Shown here in pieces: positions 1 to 6,334 of a stretch of 16,682 nucleotides of DNA. The notes beneath the pieces were generated by a model. It saw only the letters and a list, made by a program, of their open reading frames with translations, ran no database searches and was not told where the DNA came from. This stretch comes from Methanobacteriota archaeon. Lineage in GTDB: Archaea > Methanobacteriota > Methanobacteria > Methanobacteriales > Methanobacteriaceae. How positions within the stretch are numbered: the stretch's first letter is position 1; the number at the start of each line of letters is the position of its first letter. The stretch is from NCBI GenBank assembly GCA_023434825.1, contig JAEYSH010000049.1, positions 1-16,682 on the forward strand, in the 5' to 3' direction. A program made the translations under genes and the position numbers.

Positions 1-1
1 G

Positions 2-625
2 ATAAGAAGACTTGCAGTAGAAGAACGTGATAATGACTTCAGATTCCCAATTATGGGACTTCCAGCACTTACATGGATGAATGGTGAGGGAGATGAAGTT
101 AATACTGCAATTAAAGAAGCTACAATAGCAGCAACACTCATTAACAAATATGCGGACATAATGATAATCCATGGAACTGAAATATGGGAGTTAATACCTG
201 TTTTAACATTAAGACAGAGTGTATTCACAGATCCAAGGAAACCTCAGGCAGTTGACGCAGGAGTTTACGAATTTGGTGAAGTTAATGAAGATTCACCTGT
301 AGCTTTAACTACTAACTTTGCTCTTACCTATTATACCGTTGAAGGAGATTTAAAATCTGGAAAAGCAAACGGTTATCTTTTAGTGCTTGATACTGAAGGA
401 AGAGCAGTAGATGTAGCTGTAGCTGGTGGACAGTTTAATGGTAAAGCAGTTGCAGATTTGATTAAAGAATGCGGAATTGAAGATAAAGTTAAAACCAGAA
501 AAATGGTAATTCCAGGTCTTGGAGCACCTACAAGTGGTGAAATCGAAGATGACACTGGATGGGAAGTTGTTGTAGGTCCGAGGGATTCATCAGCACTTTC
601 AGATTTCCTTAAAGATAAAATGTAA
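2..625 (+). CDS. cdhE: acetyl-CoA decarbonylase/synthase gamma subunit (CdhE), C-terminal part
   Basis: This is the 3' end of a gene that enters from the left. The frame is open from base 2, so the first ATG at 53 is internal, not the start. The 207 visible residues match, from family knowledge, the C-terminal corrinoid-binding half of CdhE, the large subunit of the corrinoid/iron-sulfur protein that carries the methyl group between tetrahydromethanopterin and the acetyl-CoA synthase centre. Recognisable stretches are TTNFALTYYTVEGD, LVLDTEGRAVDVAVAGGQF and the closing segment SGEIEDDTGWEVVVGPRDSS. The N-terminal [4Fe-4S] domain would lie outside the window. The next gene follows after 16 bases on the same strand, so this is the end of the cdh operon. 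Family assignment is secure; the subunit is called from remembered sequence patterns. Confidence 0.9.
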   Translation: MRRLAVEERDNDFRFPIMGLPALTWMNGEGDEVNTAIKEATIAATLINKYADIMIIHGTEIWELIPVLTLRQSVFTDPRKPQAVDAGVYEFGEVNEDSPVALTTNFALTYYTVEGDLKSGKANGYLLVLDTEGRAVDVAVAGGQFNGKAVADLIKECGIEDKVKTRKMVIPGLGAPTSGEIEDDTGWEVVVGPRDSSALSDFLKDKM

Positions 626-641
626 CTAAGAGGGATAAACT

Positions 642-1109
642 ATGAAAACACTGATGGTCATAGACCCAAGAATGTGCTCAGAATGCAAAGACTGCATTAC
701 AGCATGTGAAAAGGAACATGGAACCGCAAGAGCCAAAAAAAGCAGCTCAATTCCAATTTTTTGCATGCATTGTCACCCTGATAAAGCTCCATGTGCTAGA
801 ATATGCCCAACTGGAGCTATAAGAGAAGAAAATGGTGCTCTAAAGGTTGATGAAGATGCATGCATTCTTTGTAGGCTCTGTATGATTGCATGTCCAATAG
901 GAATCATAACTATCGACGAAGAGAAAAAAACAGCTCAAAAATGTACTTTGTGCATGGAAACTGATGGAATTCTCCCGGCATGTGTAGAAGCATGTAAAGA
1001 CAATGTTTTAAAAGTATTTTCAATTAAAGAACTTGAAGATCTTAAAAAAGATGTTGACTTTGCTGAAATTCTTGAAGAAACATTAAAATCTTGTCAGAAT
1101 AAGATTTAA
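642..1109 (+). CDS. four-cluster ferredoxin, CooF/HycB-like, of the cdh operon
   Basis: A 155-residue electron carrier with sixteen cysteines in four groups: C12/15/18/22, C41/44/51/55, C74/77/80/84 and C101/104/114/118. This is enough for four [4Fe-4S] clusters if they pair in the usual crosswise way. The spacing resembles CooF and the HycB/DMSO reductase iron-sulfur subunits, which pass electrons to or from CO dehydrogenase or hydrogenase. The ATG is preceded by GAGGGAT at 630-636, 16 bases after cdhE, so the two are cotranscribed. The likely role is electron transfer for the acetyl-CoA decarbonylase/synthase complex, in the cytoplasm. That role is inferred from position. There is no signal peptide, and residues after about 128 form a short charged helical tail. 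Another oxidoreductase could be the partner. Confidence 0.88.
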   Translation: MKTLMVIDPRMCSECKDCITACEKEHGTARAKKSSSIPIFCMHCHPDKAPCARICPTGAIREENGALKVDEDACILCRLCMIACPIGIITIDEEKKTAQKCTLCMETDGILPACVEACKDNVLKVFSIKELEDLKKDVDFAEILEETLKSCQNKI

Positions 1110-1131
1110 TCCTATCTGGCACACATTTTAT

Positions 1132-1659
1132 TTATTTAAGAATTTTATCATTTTTTATTTTAATTCCTTCATTTTTTAAGATTTCTTTTTTCATTTTTGT
1201 TCCACCATAGAATCCGCCCACTTTAAAATCAGATCTTACAACTCTATGACATGGAATAATTAGAGGCATTGGATTTTTACCAATTGCAGTTCCAACTGCC
1301 CTGTAAGCTTTTGAATTAATTGCTTCTGAAATCTGTTTATATGTTTTAACTTCTCCATATGGTATTTTCATAACTTCAAGGAGAACTTTTTTCTGAAAAC
1401 CGTTAAAATCAAGATTTAGTGTATCACTTTCAAAAACAATCGATTTACCAAAATATAGTTCACTTACAGATTGAGCTAATGAGACATATTCATCAGATAA
1501 AATATAATCATCAAAATCCTTTGTAATTTCATTTAGTGCTTCTTCTTCGCTTGATTGAGGCAAACATGTTCTTATAATTTTTTTATTTTTAACTGCAACT
1601 GCAAAATATAGTTCATCTTGACTGTAAATGGAAATGTAGATTTTACTAATTTTTAACAC
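1132..1659 (-). CDS. ogt: methylated-DNA--protein-cysteine methyltransferase
   Basis: A 175-residue O6-alkylguanine-DNA alkyltransferase, a suicide repair enzyme that takes the alkyl group onto its own cysteine. The active-site signature PCHRVV is at residues 136-141, so the acceptor is C137. The helix-turn-helix with the base-flipping arginine precedes it (YKQISEAI, then YRAVGTAIGKNP around 119-130), and GGFYGG follows. The N-terminal 85 residues are the usual variable domain. The start is GTG at 1659: no in-frame ATG gives the full N-terminal domain. A strong GGAGG sits only one base before this GTG, unusually close, so the true start may be a few codons downstream at a non-standard codon. 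The gene begins 17 bases after the stop of the HEAT-repeat gene upstream on the same strand and is probably cotranscribed with it. Confidence 0.93.
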   Translation of the reverse strand: MLKISKIYISIYSQDELYFAVAVKNKKIIRTCLPQSSEEEALNEITKDFDDYILSDEYVSLAQSVSELYFGKSIVFESDTLNLDFNGFQKKVLLEVMKIPYGEVKTYKQISEAINSKAYRAVGTAIGKNPMPLIIPCHRVVRSDFKVGGFYGGTKMKKEILKNEGIKIKNDKILK

Positions 1660-1676
1660 TCCTCCACAAGAAATAA

Positions 1677-3023
1677 CTAGATATATATCTTAAAGCTATC
1701 AACTATTAGTTCAATATCCTCTTCATCTATTTCAAAAGCCTCTTCGCCGCCTGCAAACCATAAATAATATAAATAATTTTCTATTTTAAAAGCTGCAATT
1801 AAAATTTTTGTAATGGGATTTGAAAAATTATTTTCGCCACTGATTATGTAAACATCAACATCATCAACAGTAAATTCTTCTTCCATAGTGATTTCATTAT
1901 TCTGAATTGTAAAAACATCTTTTATTATATCCGCAAATTCTTTTGACGTTAAATCGCCCAGATCAGTATTTTTATTTACAGAGAACGCAATTCCTGTTGT
2001 TGAATTTCCTTTTATAATTTTTTTCTTATCATTAATTGGAATAATTTCCCATGTACTTGGATAGTCAAAGGAAATTTCGCCATTATCAAAGTTTTTAGTC
2101 CATTTGGCTGTATCAATTTTACCTAAGGCTTCTTCTGCTTTAATTCTGACATAAATATAAGGATCTTCCATAGCAACAAGCAACGGTTCTACTGCTCTTT
2201 CGTCACCTATTTTGCCAAGAGCTTCTGCTACTCTCCCCCGCACATATTTGTTATTATCTTTTGTTTTACCCACAAGTGCATTAATTAGAGGTTCAAATGC
2301 CCTTAAATCTTTTATATTTCCTAATGCCTCTGCAGCTCTCCCTCTAATTCTCCAATCATCGCTTTCAAATGCTTTAATAAGTGGTTCAACTGCAGCATTT
2401 TTCATCTTGCCAAGGGCAACTATTGCTTTCCATCGAACATCACTATCAGGATCGCTTAAAGCATTAACCAGCGGTTTAATGGCTCTTTCATCTCCAATTT
2501 TACCTAATGAATTGGCAGCATATTTTCTGACATGCCAGTCTGGATCATTTAATGCATTAATTAAGCTCCCTACTGCAGATTTATCGCCTATTTTTCCAAG
2601 TGCTGTGACTGCAAATCTCCTCACTGACCAGCGATCATCATTTAATGCATAAATGAGTGGCTTAATGGCTTTTTTATCGCCTATATTACCAAGAGCCCAT
2701 GCAGCTTTCCATCTTACCTCTTCATCACTATCATTTAAAGCATTAATTAGAGGTTCTACTGCTCTTCTATCTCTTAATAATCCCAATGCTTCAGCAGCAT
2801 TTTCTCTTACTGAACCCATAACTGCATATTTATCATGCCATTCTTCATATTTAAGAGCATCAATGAGTGGAAAAAGAGATCTAATGTCAGCTACTTTTTT
2901 AAGAGCAATTACTGCTTCTTTTCTGGTGATGCAATCATTAAATTTTAAAGCTTTTATAAGACCGTCAAGATCACCATTTTCTTCCATTTCATCTATATTT
3001 GGCTTAATATCACTCATAGACAT
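1677..3023 (-). CDS. HEAT-repeat protein with PsbP-like C-terminal domain
   Basis: A 448-residue protein with about nine HEAT (PBS-lyase type) repeats between residues 18 and 303. The central ones are nearly regular 31-residue units of the form AVEPLINALND-x-VRWKAAWALGNIGD. Repeat 2 and repeat 8 carry insertions (EEWHDKYAVMG and GKTKDNNK). The repeats should form a curved solenoid for protein binding. Residues 307-448 are a separate alpha/beta domain starting near NGEISFDYPSTWEIIP. This resembles the PsbP-related domains common in methanogen proteins. There is no signal peptide or membrane segment, so the protein is probably cytoplasmic. The ATG at 3023 has GGGAT a few bases upstream; a second ATG at 3017 is also possible. 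ogt follows after 17 bases. No enzymatic residues typical of phycobilin lyases are evident; function is unknown beyond a binding scaffold. Confidence 0.87.
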   Translation of the reverse strand: MSMSDIKPNIDEMEENGDLDGLIKALKFNDCITRKEAVIALKKVADIRSLFPLIDALKYEEWHDKYAVMGSVRENAAEALGLLRDRRAVEPLINALNDSDEEVRWKAAWALGNIGDKKAIKPLIYALNDDRWSVRRFAVTALGKIGDKSAVGSLINALNDPDWHVRKYAANSLGKIGDERAIKPLVNALSDPDSDVRWKAIVALGKMKNAAVEPLIKAFESDDWRIRGRAAEALGNIKDLRAFEPLINALVGKTKDNNKYVRGRVAEALGKIGDERAVEPLLVAMEDPYIYVRIKAEEALGKIDTAKWTKNFDNGEISFDYPSTWEIIPINDKKKIIKGNSTTGIAFSVNKNTDLGDLTSKEFADIIKDVFTIQNNEITMEEEFTVDDVDVYIISGENNFSNPITKILIAAFKIENYLYYLWFAGGEEAFEIDEEDIELIVDSFKIYI

Positions 3024-3070
3024 ATAATCCCTATTTTGGAAATCATTATTAAGTGGAAATTCATATTTTT

Positions 3071-3080
3071 TTTTATATAA
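3071..3080 (-). promoter_or_regulatory. candidate TATA box for the HEAT-ogt unit
   Basis: Read on the minus strand, the sequence is TTATATAAAA. It lies about 50 bases upstream of the HEAT-gene ATG, which would place transcription start near 3049 and leave a leader of about 26 bases containing the GGGAT ribosome site. The box overlaps the stop codon of the upstream geranylgeranyl reductase gene. Position and composition only. Confidence 0.4.
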
Positions 3081-4221
3081 CTTCTTTTAGGAGTCTGAAT
3101 AAGCTCGGAGACTCTTTAAGAAGAACAAGAAGAGATCTAGGAGTGACGTTATCAAGATCCCTTCCCTTCATGAATCTTGCAAGGACATTTAATTCTTTAT
3201 CATTTAATTTATCGAAAACTTTTCTGTATTTAAGTGAACGTTTTAAATGTTCGCCTATTTCGGCTTTCCACATGTCTTCATACCTTTTCAGGAATTTCGC
3301 TGAGGTGTCATTATTTTCAATAGCTTCTGCAGCAACTGAACCTGCTATTTTGGCACATGCTGCGGTTAAATCTATTCCGCCTCCAGTTATAGGATTAACA
3401 TGGCCTGCAGAATCTCCAACAACCATTAATCCGTCCGCATATGTTTTTTTAATACTGCCAGATACCGGAACTCCTCCAACATTGATTTCAATTATTTTTC
3501 CGTTGTAATTTGAAACGAAATTATTTAAATAATCATAAGCTGTCTTTTTAGAGCTTCTAACTCCAATTCCAATACTGGTAACGCCATTATCATTGGGGAA
3601 AACCCATAAATAGCCTCCAGGGGCAACTTCATTTCCAAAATAAAACTGCATATAATTAGGATCAGTAGGAATTCCAGTCATTTTGTATTGAACACAAGAA
3701 CAAATGTCATTGGTGCTCCAGTTTGAATTAAGGCCAGCCATTCGGGCTACATTTGATTCTATTCCATCTGCAGCAATAACAAGATCAGCCTCAATTTCCA
3801 TTGTTTCTCCAAGATGTTTTGTAATAACGCCACAAACCTTACCATTTCGTATAATTAAATCTTTTACAGTTGTTTTGACCATAACATCTGTACCTGCATT
3901 GGCAGATTCAATGGCAAGGCTTTTATCAAATACTTTTCTATCTAAAATATACCCTTTTTCATTATCTCCTTCCATACGGAAAGAATTACCATCTGGAGAA
4001 TGGAGATCGGCACCATATATTGGGGTTCGGATATATTTATCAGAAGGTTTTATTCCTAATATTTTAAATGTTTTTTCAGTTGTGGCTTCTGCACATTGGA
4101 GCGGCACTCCAATTTCTTGCCTTTTTTCAACCATTAAAACATTCAAATCATTTTTAGATGCAAAAAGTGAGGAAACTGAACCGGCTATACGTCCTCCAAC
4201 AACTATAACATCATATTTCAT
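3073..4221 (-). CDS. geranylgeranyl reductase family FAD protein (archaeal lipid saturation)
   Basis: A 382-residue flavoprotein of the geranylgeranyl reductase family, which reduces double bonds of geranylgeranyl chains, in archaea mainly those of membrane lipids (digeranylgeranylglycerophospholipid reductase). The N-terminal FAD-binding fold reads VIVVGGRIAGS (residues 6-15), followed by E32 for the FAD ribose and GVPLQCAE at 38-45. PGGYLWVFP at 201-209 with a nearby GIG fits the YxWxFP...GxG motif of the archaeal family. The second FAD motif GDSAGHVNPITGGGI is at 269-283. The dinucleotide motif has GGRxAG in place of the commoner GAGPAG; this variant occurs in related flavoproteins. The gene starts within the stop of a small ferredoxin gene (ATGA overlap), pointing to ferredoxin as electron donor, as shown for the paired Methanosarcina acetivorans proteins. 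Substrate chain is not decidable from sequence. Confidence 0.9.
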   Translation of the reverse strand: MKYDVIVVGGRIAGSVSSLFASKNDLNVLMVEKRQEIGVPLQCAEATTEKTFKILGIKPSDKYIRTPIYGADLHSPDGNSFRMEGDNEKGYILDRKVFDKSLAIESANAGTDVMVKTTVKDLIIRNGKVCGVITKHLGETMEIEADLVIAADGIESNVARMAGLNSNWSTNDICSCVQYKMTGIPTDPNYMQFYFGNEVAPGGYLWVFPNDNGVTSIGIGVRSSKKTAYDYLNNFVSNYNGKIIEINVGGVPVSGSIKKTYADGLMVVGDSAGHVNPITGGGIDLTAACAKIAGSVAAEAIENNDTSAKFLKRYEDMWKAEIGEHLKRSLKYRKVFDKLNDKELNVLARFMKGRDLDNVTPRSLLVLLKESPSLFRLLKEVI

Positions 4222-4391
4222 GATTTTTCTCCTTTAAAAGCTCCTAGGGGACATATAATTTCACATCTTCCACATTCGTCACATTTTTCTTGATTTAAAA
4301 TTGTGATATTTTCTTTAAGTTCTAATGAGCTAGTGGGGCACACACTTACGCATGCACCACAGTATCCACATTTATCATTCTGAAATTTCAT
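4218..4391 (-). CDS. small 2[4Fe-4S] ferredoxin coupled to geranylgeranyl reductase
   Basis: A short gene of 57 residues, found by reading the minus strand. It has two complete [4Fe-4S] motifs: C8/C11/C14 with C18 followed by proline, and C37/C40/C43 with C47 followed by proline. This is the classic bacterial-type dicluster ferredoxin, almost without extra sequence. The ATG at 4391 is preceded by GGTGA with a five-base gap. Its TGA overlaps the reductase ATG by four bases (ATGA), so the two proteins are translationally coupled and very likely work together: the ferredoxin would hand low-potential electrons to the reductase FAD. Cytoplasmic. The assignment as a ferredoxin is certain from the cysteine pattern; the partner is inferred from the coupling. 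Confidence 0.92.
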   Translation of the reverse strand: MKFQNDKCGYCGACVSVCPTSSLELKENITILNQEKCDECGRCEIICPLGAFKGEKS

Positions 4392-4634
4392 TATTTCACC
4401 GGTTAAGCGGAAAATAGGGAAAAATATTATATTATAATAATATTTATTTAAATAATTTAAATATATATGTTGTTGGTTTGAGATGATAAAGGTAATAAAC
4501 TAATTATATTATTAAAATCGATTTAATAAGCTTAATTATAATTCATTGAATTTTTACTTCCAATTAAAAAAGCTTAAATAATAGTTTATTATAACTATAA
4601 TGTACTCGCATTATGTATGAGTTCTTATATTACA

Positions 4635-4680
4635 GTTAAATCTAATTTTATGAAATAAAATCTGAATTAGAAAGTTTAAC
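4635..4680. repeat. imperfect inverted repeat upstream of tRNA-Leu
   Basis: GTTAAA (4635-4640) pairs with TTTAAC (4675-4680), and CTAATT (4642-4647) pairs with AATTAG (4665-4670). A competing internal dyad is ATTTTAT at 4645-4651 with ATAAAAT at 4655-4661. It ends about 40 bases before the mature tRNA. It may be an operator, a transcript end for something upstream, or chance in AT-rich DNA. Confidence 0.35.
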
Positions 4681-4687
4681 CGTTAAC

Positions 4688-4697
4688 TTAATATAGT
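4688..4697 (+). promoter_or_regulatory. candidate TATA box of tRNA-Leu
   Basis: TTAATATAGT lies about 25 bases before the TTATGC just ahead of the mature tRNA 5' end. This spacing and the TGC-type initiator fit methanogen stable-RNA promoters. The match to the TATA consensus is only moderate. Confidence 0.4.
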
Positions 4698-4720
4698 ACA
4701 TCATATAACTTTTATGTTAT

Positions 4721-4803
4721 GCAGGGGTGCCCGAGCGGCCAAAGGGGGTGGACTTAAGATCCTCTGGCGTAGGCCTTCGTGGGTTCGAATCCCATCCCCT
4801 GCA
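4721..4803 (+). tRNA. tRNA-Leu (anticodon TAA)
   Basis: The acceptor stem GCAGGGG at 4721-4727 pairs with CCCCTGC at 4796-4802, with A4803 as discriminator. The anticodon loop CTTAAGA at 4753-4759 carries TAA (4755-4757), which reads the leucine codon UUA. The T arm is GTGGG-TTCGAAT-CCCAT. A long variable arm between the anticodon and T arms (about 4765-4778) confirms a type II tRNA, as expected for leucine. The anticodon stem has one T-T mismatch in five pairs. CCA is not encoded. The short frame that starts inside this gene is not a protein. Confidence 0.95.
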
Positions 4804-4814
4804 CTTAACCTCAA

Positions 4815-4884
4815 CCTTTTTTCGGAGAAAAAAAAGGATTGATCAAAAAAATCCTAGCTCACAAAACATTCTGTTTTGTTCGCT
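4815..4884 (+). terminator. cluster of three hairpins between the tRNA genes
   Basis: Three stems follow one another. CCTTTTTTC (4815-4823) pairs with a GA-rich arm ending in AAGG at 4837. GGATT (4836-4840) pairs with AATCC (4850-4854). ACAAAAC (4861-4867) pairs perfectly with GTTTTGT (4873-4879) around a five-base loop, with AGC/GCT as an outer extension at 4856-4858 and 4882-4884. The T run at 4817-4822 may end the tRNA-Leu transcript. The last hairpin with its TTCGCTGCGG tail looks like it could be a dispersed intergenic element. Confidence 0.45.
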
Positions 4885-4905
4885 GCGGAAGGATAATAAT
4901 TATTG

Positions 4906-4912
4906 TATATAT
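4906..4912 (+). promoter_or_regulatory. candidate TATA box of tRNA-Thr
   Basis: TATATAT at 4906-4912 within TTGTATATATTAC, about 35 bases before the mature tRNA-Thr 5' end. Transcription would begin near 4935 with a short trimmed leader. It suggests that tRNA-Thr has its own promoter. Confidence 0.5.
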
Positions 4913-4944
4913 TACAATTTTTAATTAATTAAACTCAATTATTT

Positions 4945-5017
4945 GCCCTAGTGGCTTAGCCGGTAGAGCGATGCCTTGGTAAGGCATAGATCGTGGGTTC
5001 GAATCCCACCTAGGGCT
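4945..5017 (+). tRNA. tRNA-Thr (anticodon GGT)
   Basis: GCCCTAG at 4945-4951 pairs perfectly with CTAGGGC at 5010-5016; T5017 is the discriminator. The anticodon stem ATGCC/GGCAT (4971-4975 and 4983-4987) encloses the loop TTGGTAA with anticodon GGT at 4978-4980, reading ACC and ACU threonine codons. The T arm is GTGGG-TTCGAAT-CCCAC. CCA is not encoded. Length is 73 bases with no intron. Confidence 0.96.
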
Positions 5018-5127
5018 CTTCAATTTTATTTTTAAATAATTTCATTAATTAAACTATAAACATAAGATAATTTTTCTATTCGTTAAGTTTATTTAATATT
5101 AGACCTATCCATATGTGGTGACAACTA

Positions 5128-5934
5128 ATGGTAAAAAAGATTGCACAGATATCTGATATACATTTTGGTGAAAAAAACTTTTCAAATGACTTAAAAAATA
5201 ATTTATTAAGCCAGCTAGAGGATGAAAATCCTGATCTTATTATTGCTGCTGGAGATATGACTACTGAAGGTTATGCTCATGAATATGAAGATGCATCTGT
5301 CTTCATTGATGAACTCCGAGCTATTACTCAAACTCATGTAATTCCTGGAAATCATGATGCAAGGAATGTAGGATTAATTCACTTTGAAAAACTAATTGGA
5401 GAGCGGAAATTTGTACATTTAGATAAAGCTGGAGGATTTGCTATTATCGGGCTTGATTCTTCAGAACCCGACATAAACGATGGTCAAATTGGAGTAGACC
5501 AGTTAGATTGGCTGAAGACTGAGCTGGATAAAGTACCATGTGATCTATGTAAAATTGTAACATTTCACCATCATCTACTCCCAATTCCTCAAACTGGAAG
5601 AGAAAGAAATATTCTTTTAGATTCTGGTGATTTACTCCGAGTATTTAGTGAATATGGTGTCGATTTTATCTTAAACGGACATAAACATGTCCCTAATGTC
5701 TGGATGATAGAAAAAATGGTTACCTTAAATTCTGGAACTGCAACAACAAAAAAATTAAGAGGACATACATATCCTTCTCACAATCAACTCTTAATTGATG
5801 ATGATCAAATTATAGTAAATCTAATTAATACTGAATCTGGTAATAAACGGGAACTAGCTAATTACTCAGTTAGAGTTGAAGAAGAAGAATATATGATCTG
5901 TTCATATAAACATAATTCTGTGAATGTGTTATAG
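5128..5934 (+). CDS. calcineurin-like metallophosphoesterase (CpdA/Icc type)
   Basis: A 268-residue two-metal phosphoesterase. All family metal-binding motifs are visible: DIH at residues 10-12, GD at 42-43, GNHD at 74-77, HHH at 147-149 and GHKH at 184-187. The arrangement is that of the class III cyclic nucleotide phosphodiesterase/CpdA group, but members also cleave other phosphodiesters or phosphomonoesters, so the substrate is unknown. It has no signal peptide or membrane segment and is cytoplasmic. The ATG has GGTGA six bases upstream. The last 40 residues, after the metallo-domain, are acidic and variable. It stands alone between tRNA-Thr and a long gene-free stretch. Its neighbourhood with phosphate genes further right may be a coincidence. 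Confidence 0.88.
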   Translation: MVKKIAQISDIHFGEKNFSNDLKNNLLSQLEDENPDLIIAAGDMTTEGYAHEYEDASVFIDELRAITQTHVIPGNHDARNVGLIHFEKLIGERKFVHLDKAGGFAIIGLDSSEPDINDGQIGVDQLDWLKTELDKVPCDLCKIVTFHHHLLPIPQTGRERNILLDSGDLLRVFSEYGVDFILNGHKHVPNVWMIEKMVTLNSGTATTKKLRGHTYPSHNQLLIDDDQIIVNLINTESGNKRELANYSVRVEEEEYMICSYKHNSVNVL

Positions 5935-6202
5935 AGAGAATTTATTTTTTATTTAATTTTAATTGAATAAATATAACTTCTTTTCATTAATTTTAGATTT
6001 TTAAAGGTTTTTTATTTATTTAGGGATATATTATCAGTTTGGAAACAATTTAAATTAGAAATAAATAAAATGTCTTCAATGAAGCGTTTAAAATAATTAC
6101 TTTTTAATTTCATTTAAGGGATCATCTATTTAAATAATAATACAAATACAATATGAATTGAAATTTAATTTTTGATTTTGTAACTTTCAAATTGTGCATT
6201 AT

Positions 6203-6218
6203 AAGAAATTTATTTCTT
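6203..6218. repeat. short dyad immediately upstream of a TATA box
   Basis: AAGAAAT (6203-6209) and ATTTCTT (6212-6218) form a perfect 7-base inverted repeat with a two-base centre, 15 bases before the TATA box at 6234. The place suits an activator or a TFB-contact site, but short A/T dyads are common in this DNA. Confidence 0.35.
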
Positions 6219-6233
6219 TAATTGGGAACAATC

Positions 6234-6240
6234 TTTATAA
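6234..6240 (+). promoter_or_regulatory. candidate TATA box for the membrane protein-wHTH-PhoU operon
   Basis: TTTATAA at 6234-6240. Transcription would start near 6263, giving a leader of about 70 bases before the ATG at 6335 and placing the 6270-6297 inverted repeat just inside the transcript. Confidence 0.45.
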
Positions 6241-6269
6241 GAAAGAAAAATAAAAAATAAAAATTGAAA

Positions 6270-6297
6270 GTAAATACTGTTTATTTAAGGTATTTAC
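6270..6297. repeat. inverted repeat GTAAATAC-N12-GTATTTAC, candidate operator or leader hairpin
   Basis: Perfect 8-base arms at 6270-6277 and 6290-6297 with a 12-base spacer. It lies just downstream of the predicted transcription start of an operon that encodes a winged-helix regulator, where an autoregulatory operator would be expected. A related half, GTAAATA, occurs in a looser dyad (GTGTA-N6-TACAC, 8306-8321) before the pst operon. It could equally act as an RNA hairpin. Confidence 0.45.
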
Positions 6298-6334
6298 GTT
6301 AGAACTAGAAAAAAAAGAAGGTATAAGTGATTTT

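Larger units (their letters stand above)
4392..4720. other. gene-free AT-rich stretch before tRNA-Leu
   Basis: No open frame with a ribosome site was found on either strand. The left end must hold the leftward promoter of the ferredoxin-reductase pair: AT-rich box-like sequence lies at about 4425-4450, but no single TATA box stands out. The middle holds short dyads: ATAATG/CATTAT at 4597-4602 and 4609-4614, and an imperfect longer palindrome at 4635-4680. The right end carries the tRNA-Leu promoter. Confidence 0.6.
5935..6334. other. 400-base gene-free stretch with the promoter of the membrane protein-PhoU regulator pair
   Basis: No credible open frame was found on either strand; the sequence is very AT-rich. 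The right half has promoter-like order: a dyad AAGAAAT-TT-ATTTCTT at 6203-6218, a TATA box at 6234-6240 and a GTAAATAC/GTATTTAC inverted repeat at 6270-6297 before the ATG at 6335. The left half (5935-6180) shows only A/T runs. Confidence 0.6.

Noticed and set aside
1700..3000. Regular spacing of about 93 bases, considered as a DNA repeat or CRISPR-like array
   Set aside because: The period is the 31-residue HEAT unit in a continuous reading frame; the copies differ at synonymous sites, and there are no constant repeats with unique spacers.
2212..3027. Two consecutive open frames on the plus strand opposite the HEAT gene
   Set aside because: They are the antisense of the regular 93-base HEAT repeats; the repeated LxxPLINAL codons give a long open antisense frame. 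No ribosome site, and the minus frame has clear domains.
3704..4237. Long antisense frame opposite the geranylgeranyl reductase, and another at 3053-3508
   Set aside because: Low-complexity Ser/Pro/Leu translation without motifs; the minus strand holds an intact flavoprotein with all signatures.
4727..4924. Open frame of 65 codons on the plus strand
   Set aside because: It starts inside tRNA-Leu and its first half is the tRNA itself; there is no ribosome site, and the tail is the hairpin cluster.
5935..6060. ATTTATT/AATAAAT dyad after the metallophosphoesterase, considered as a terminator
   Set aside because: The stem is only A-T pairs with a long loop and is not better than chance in this composition; the T runs alone may end the transcript.
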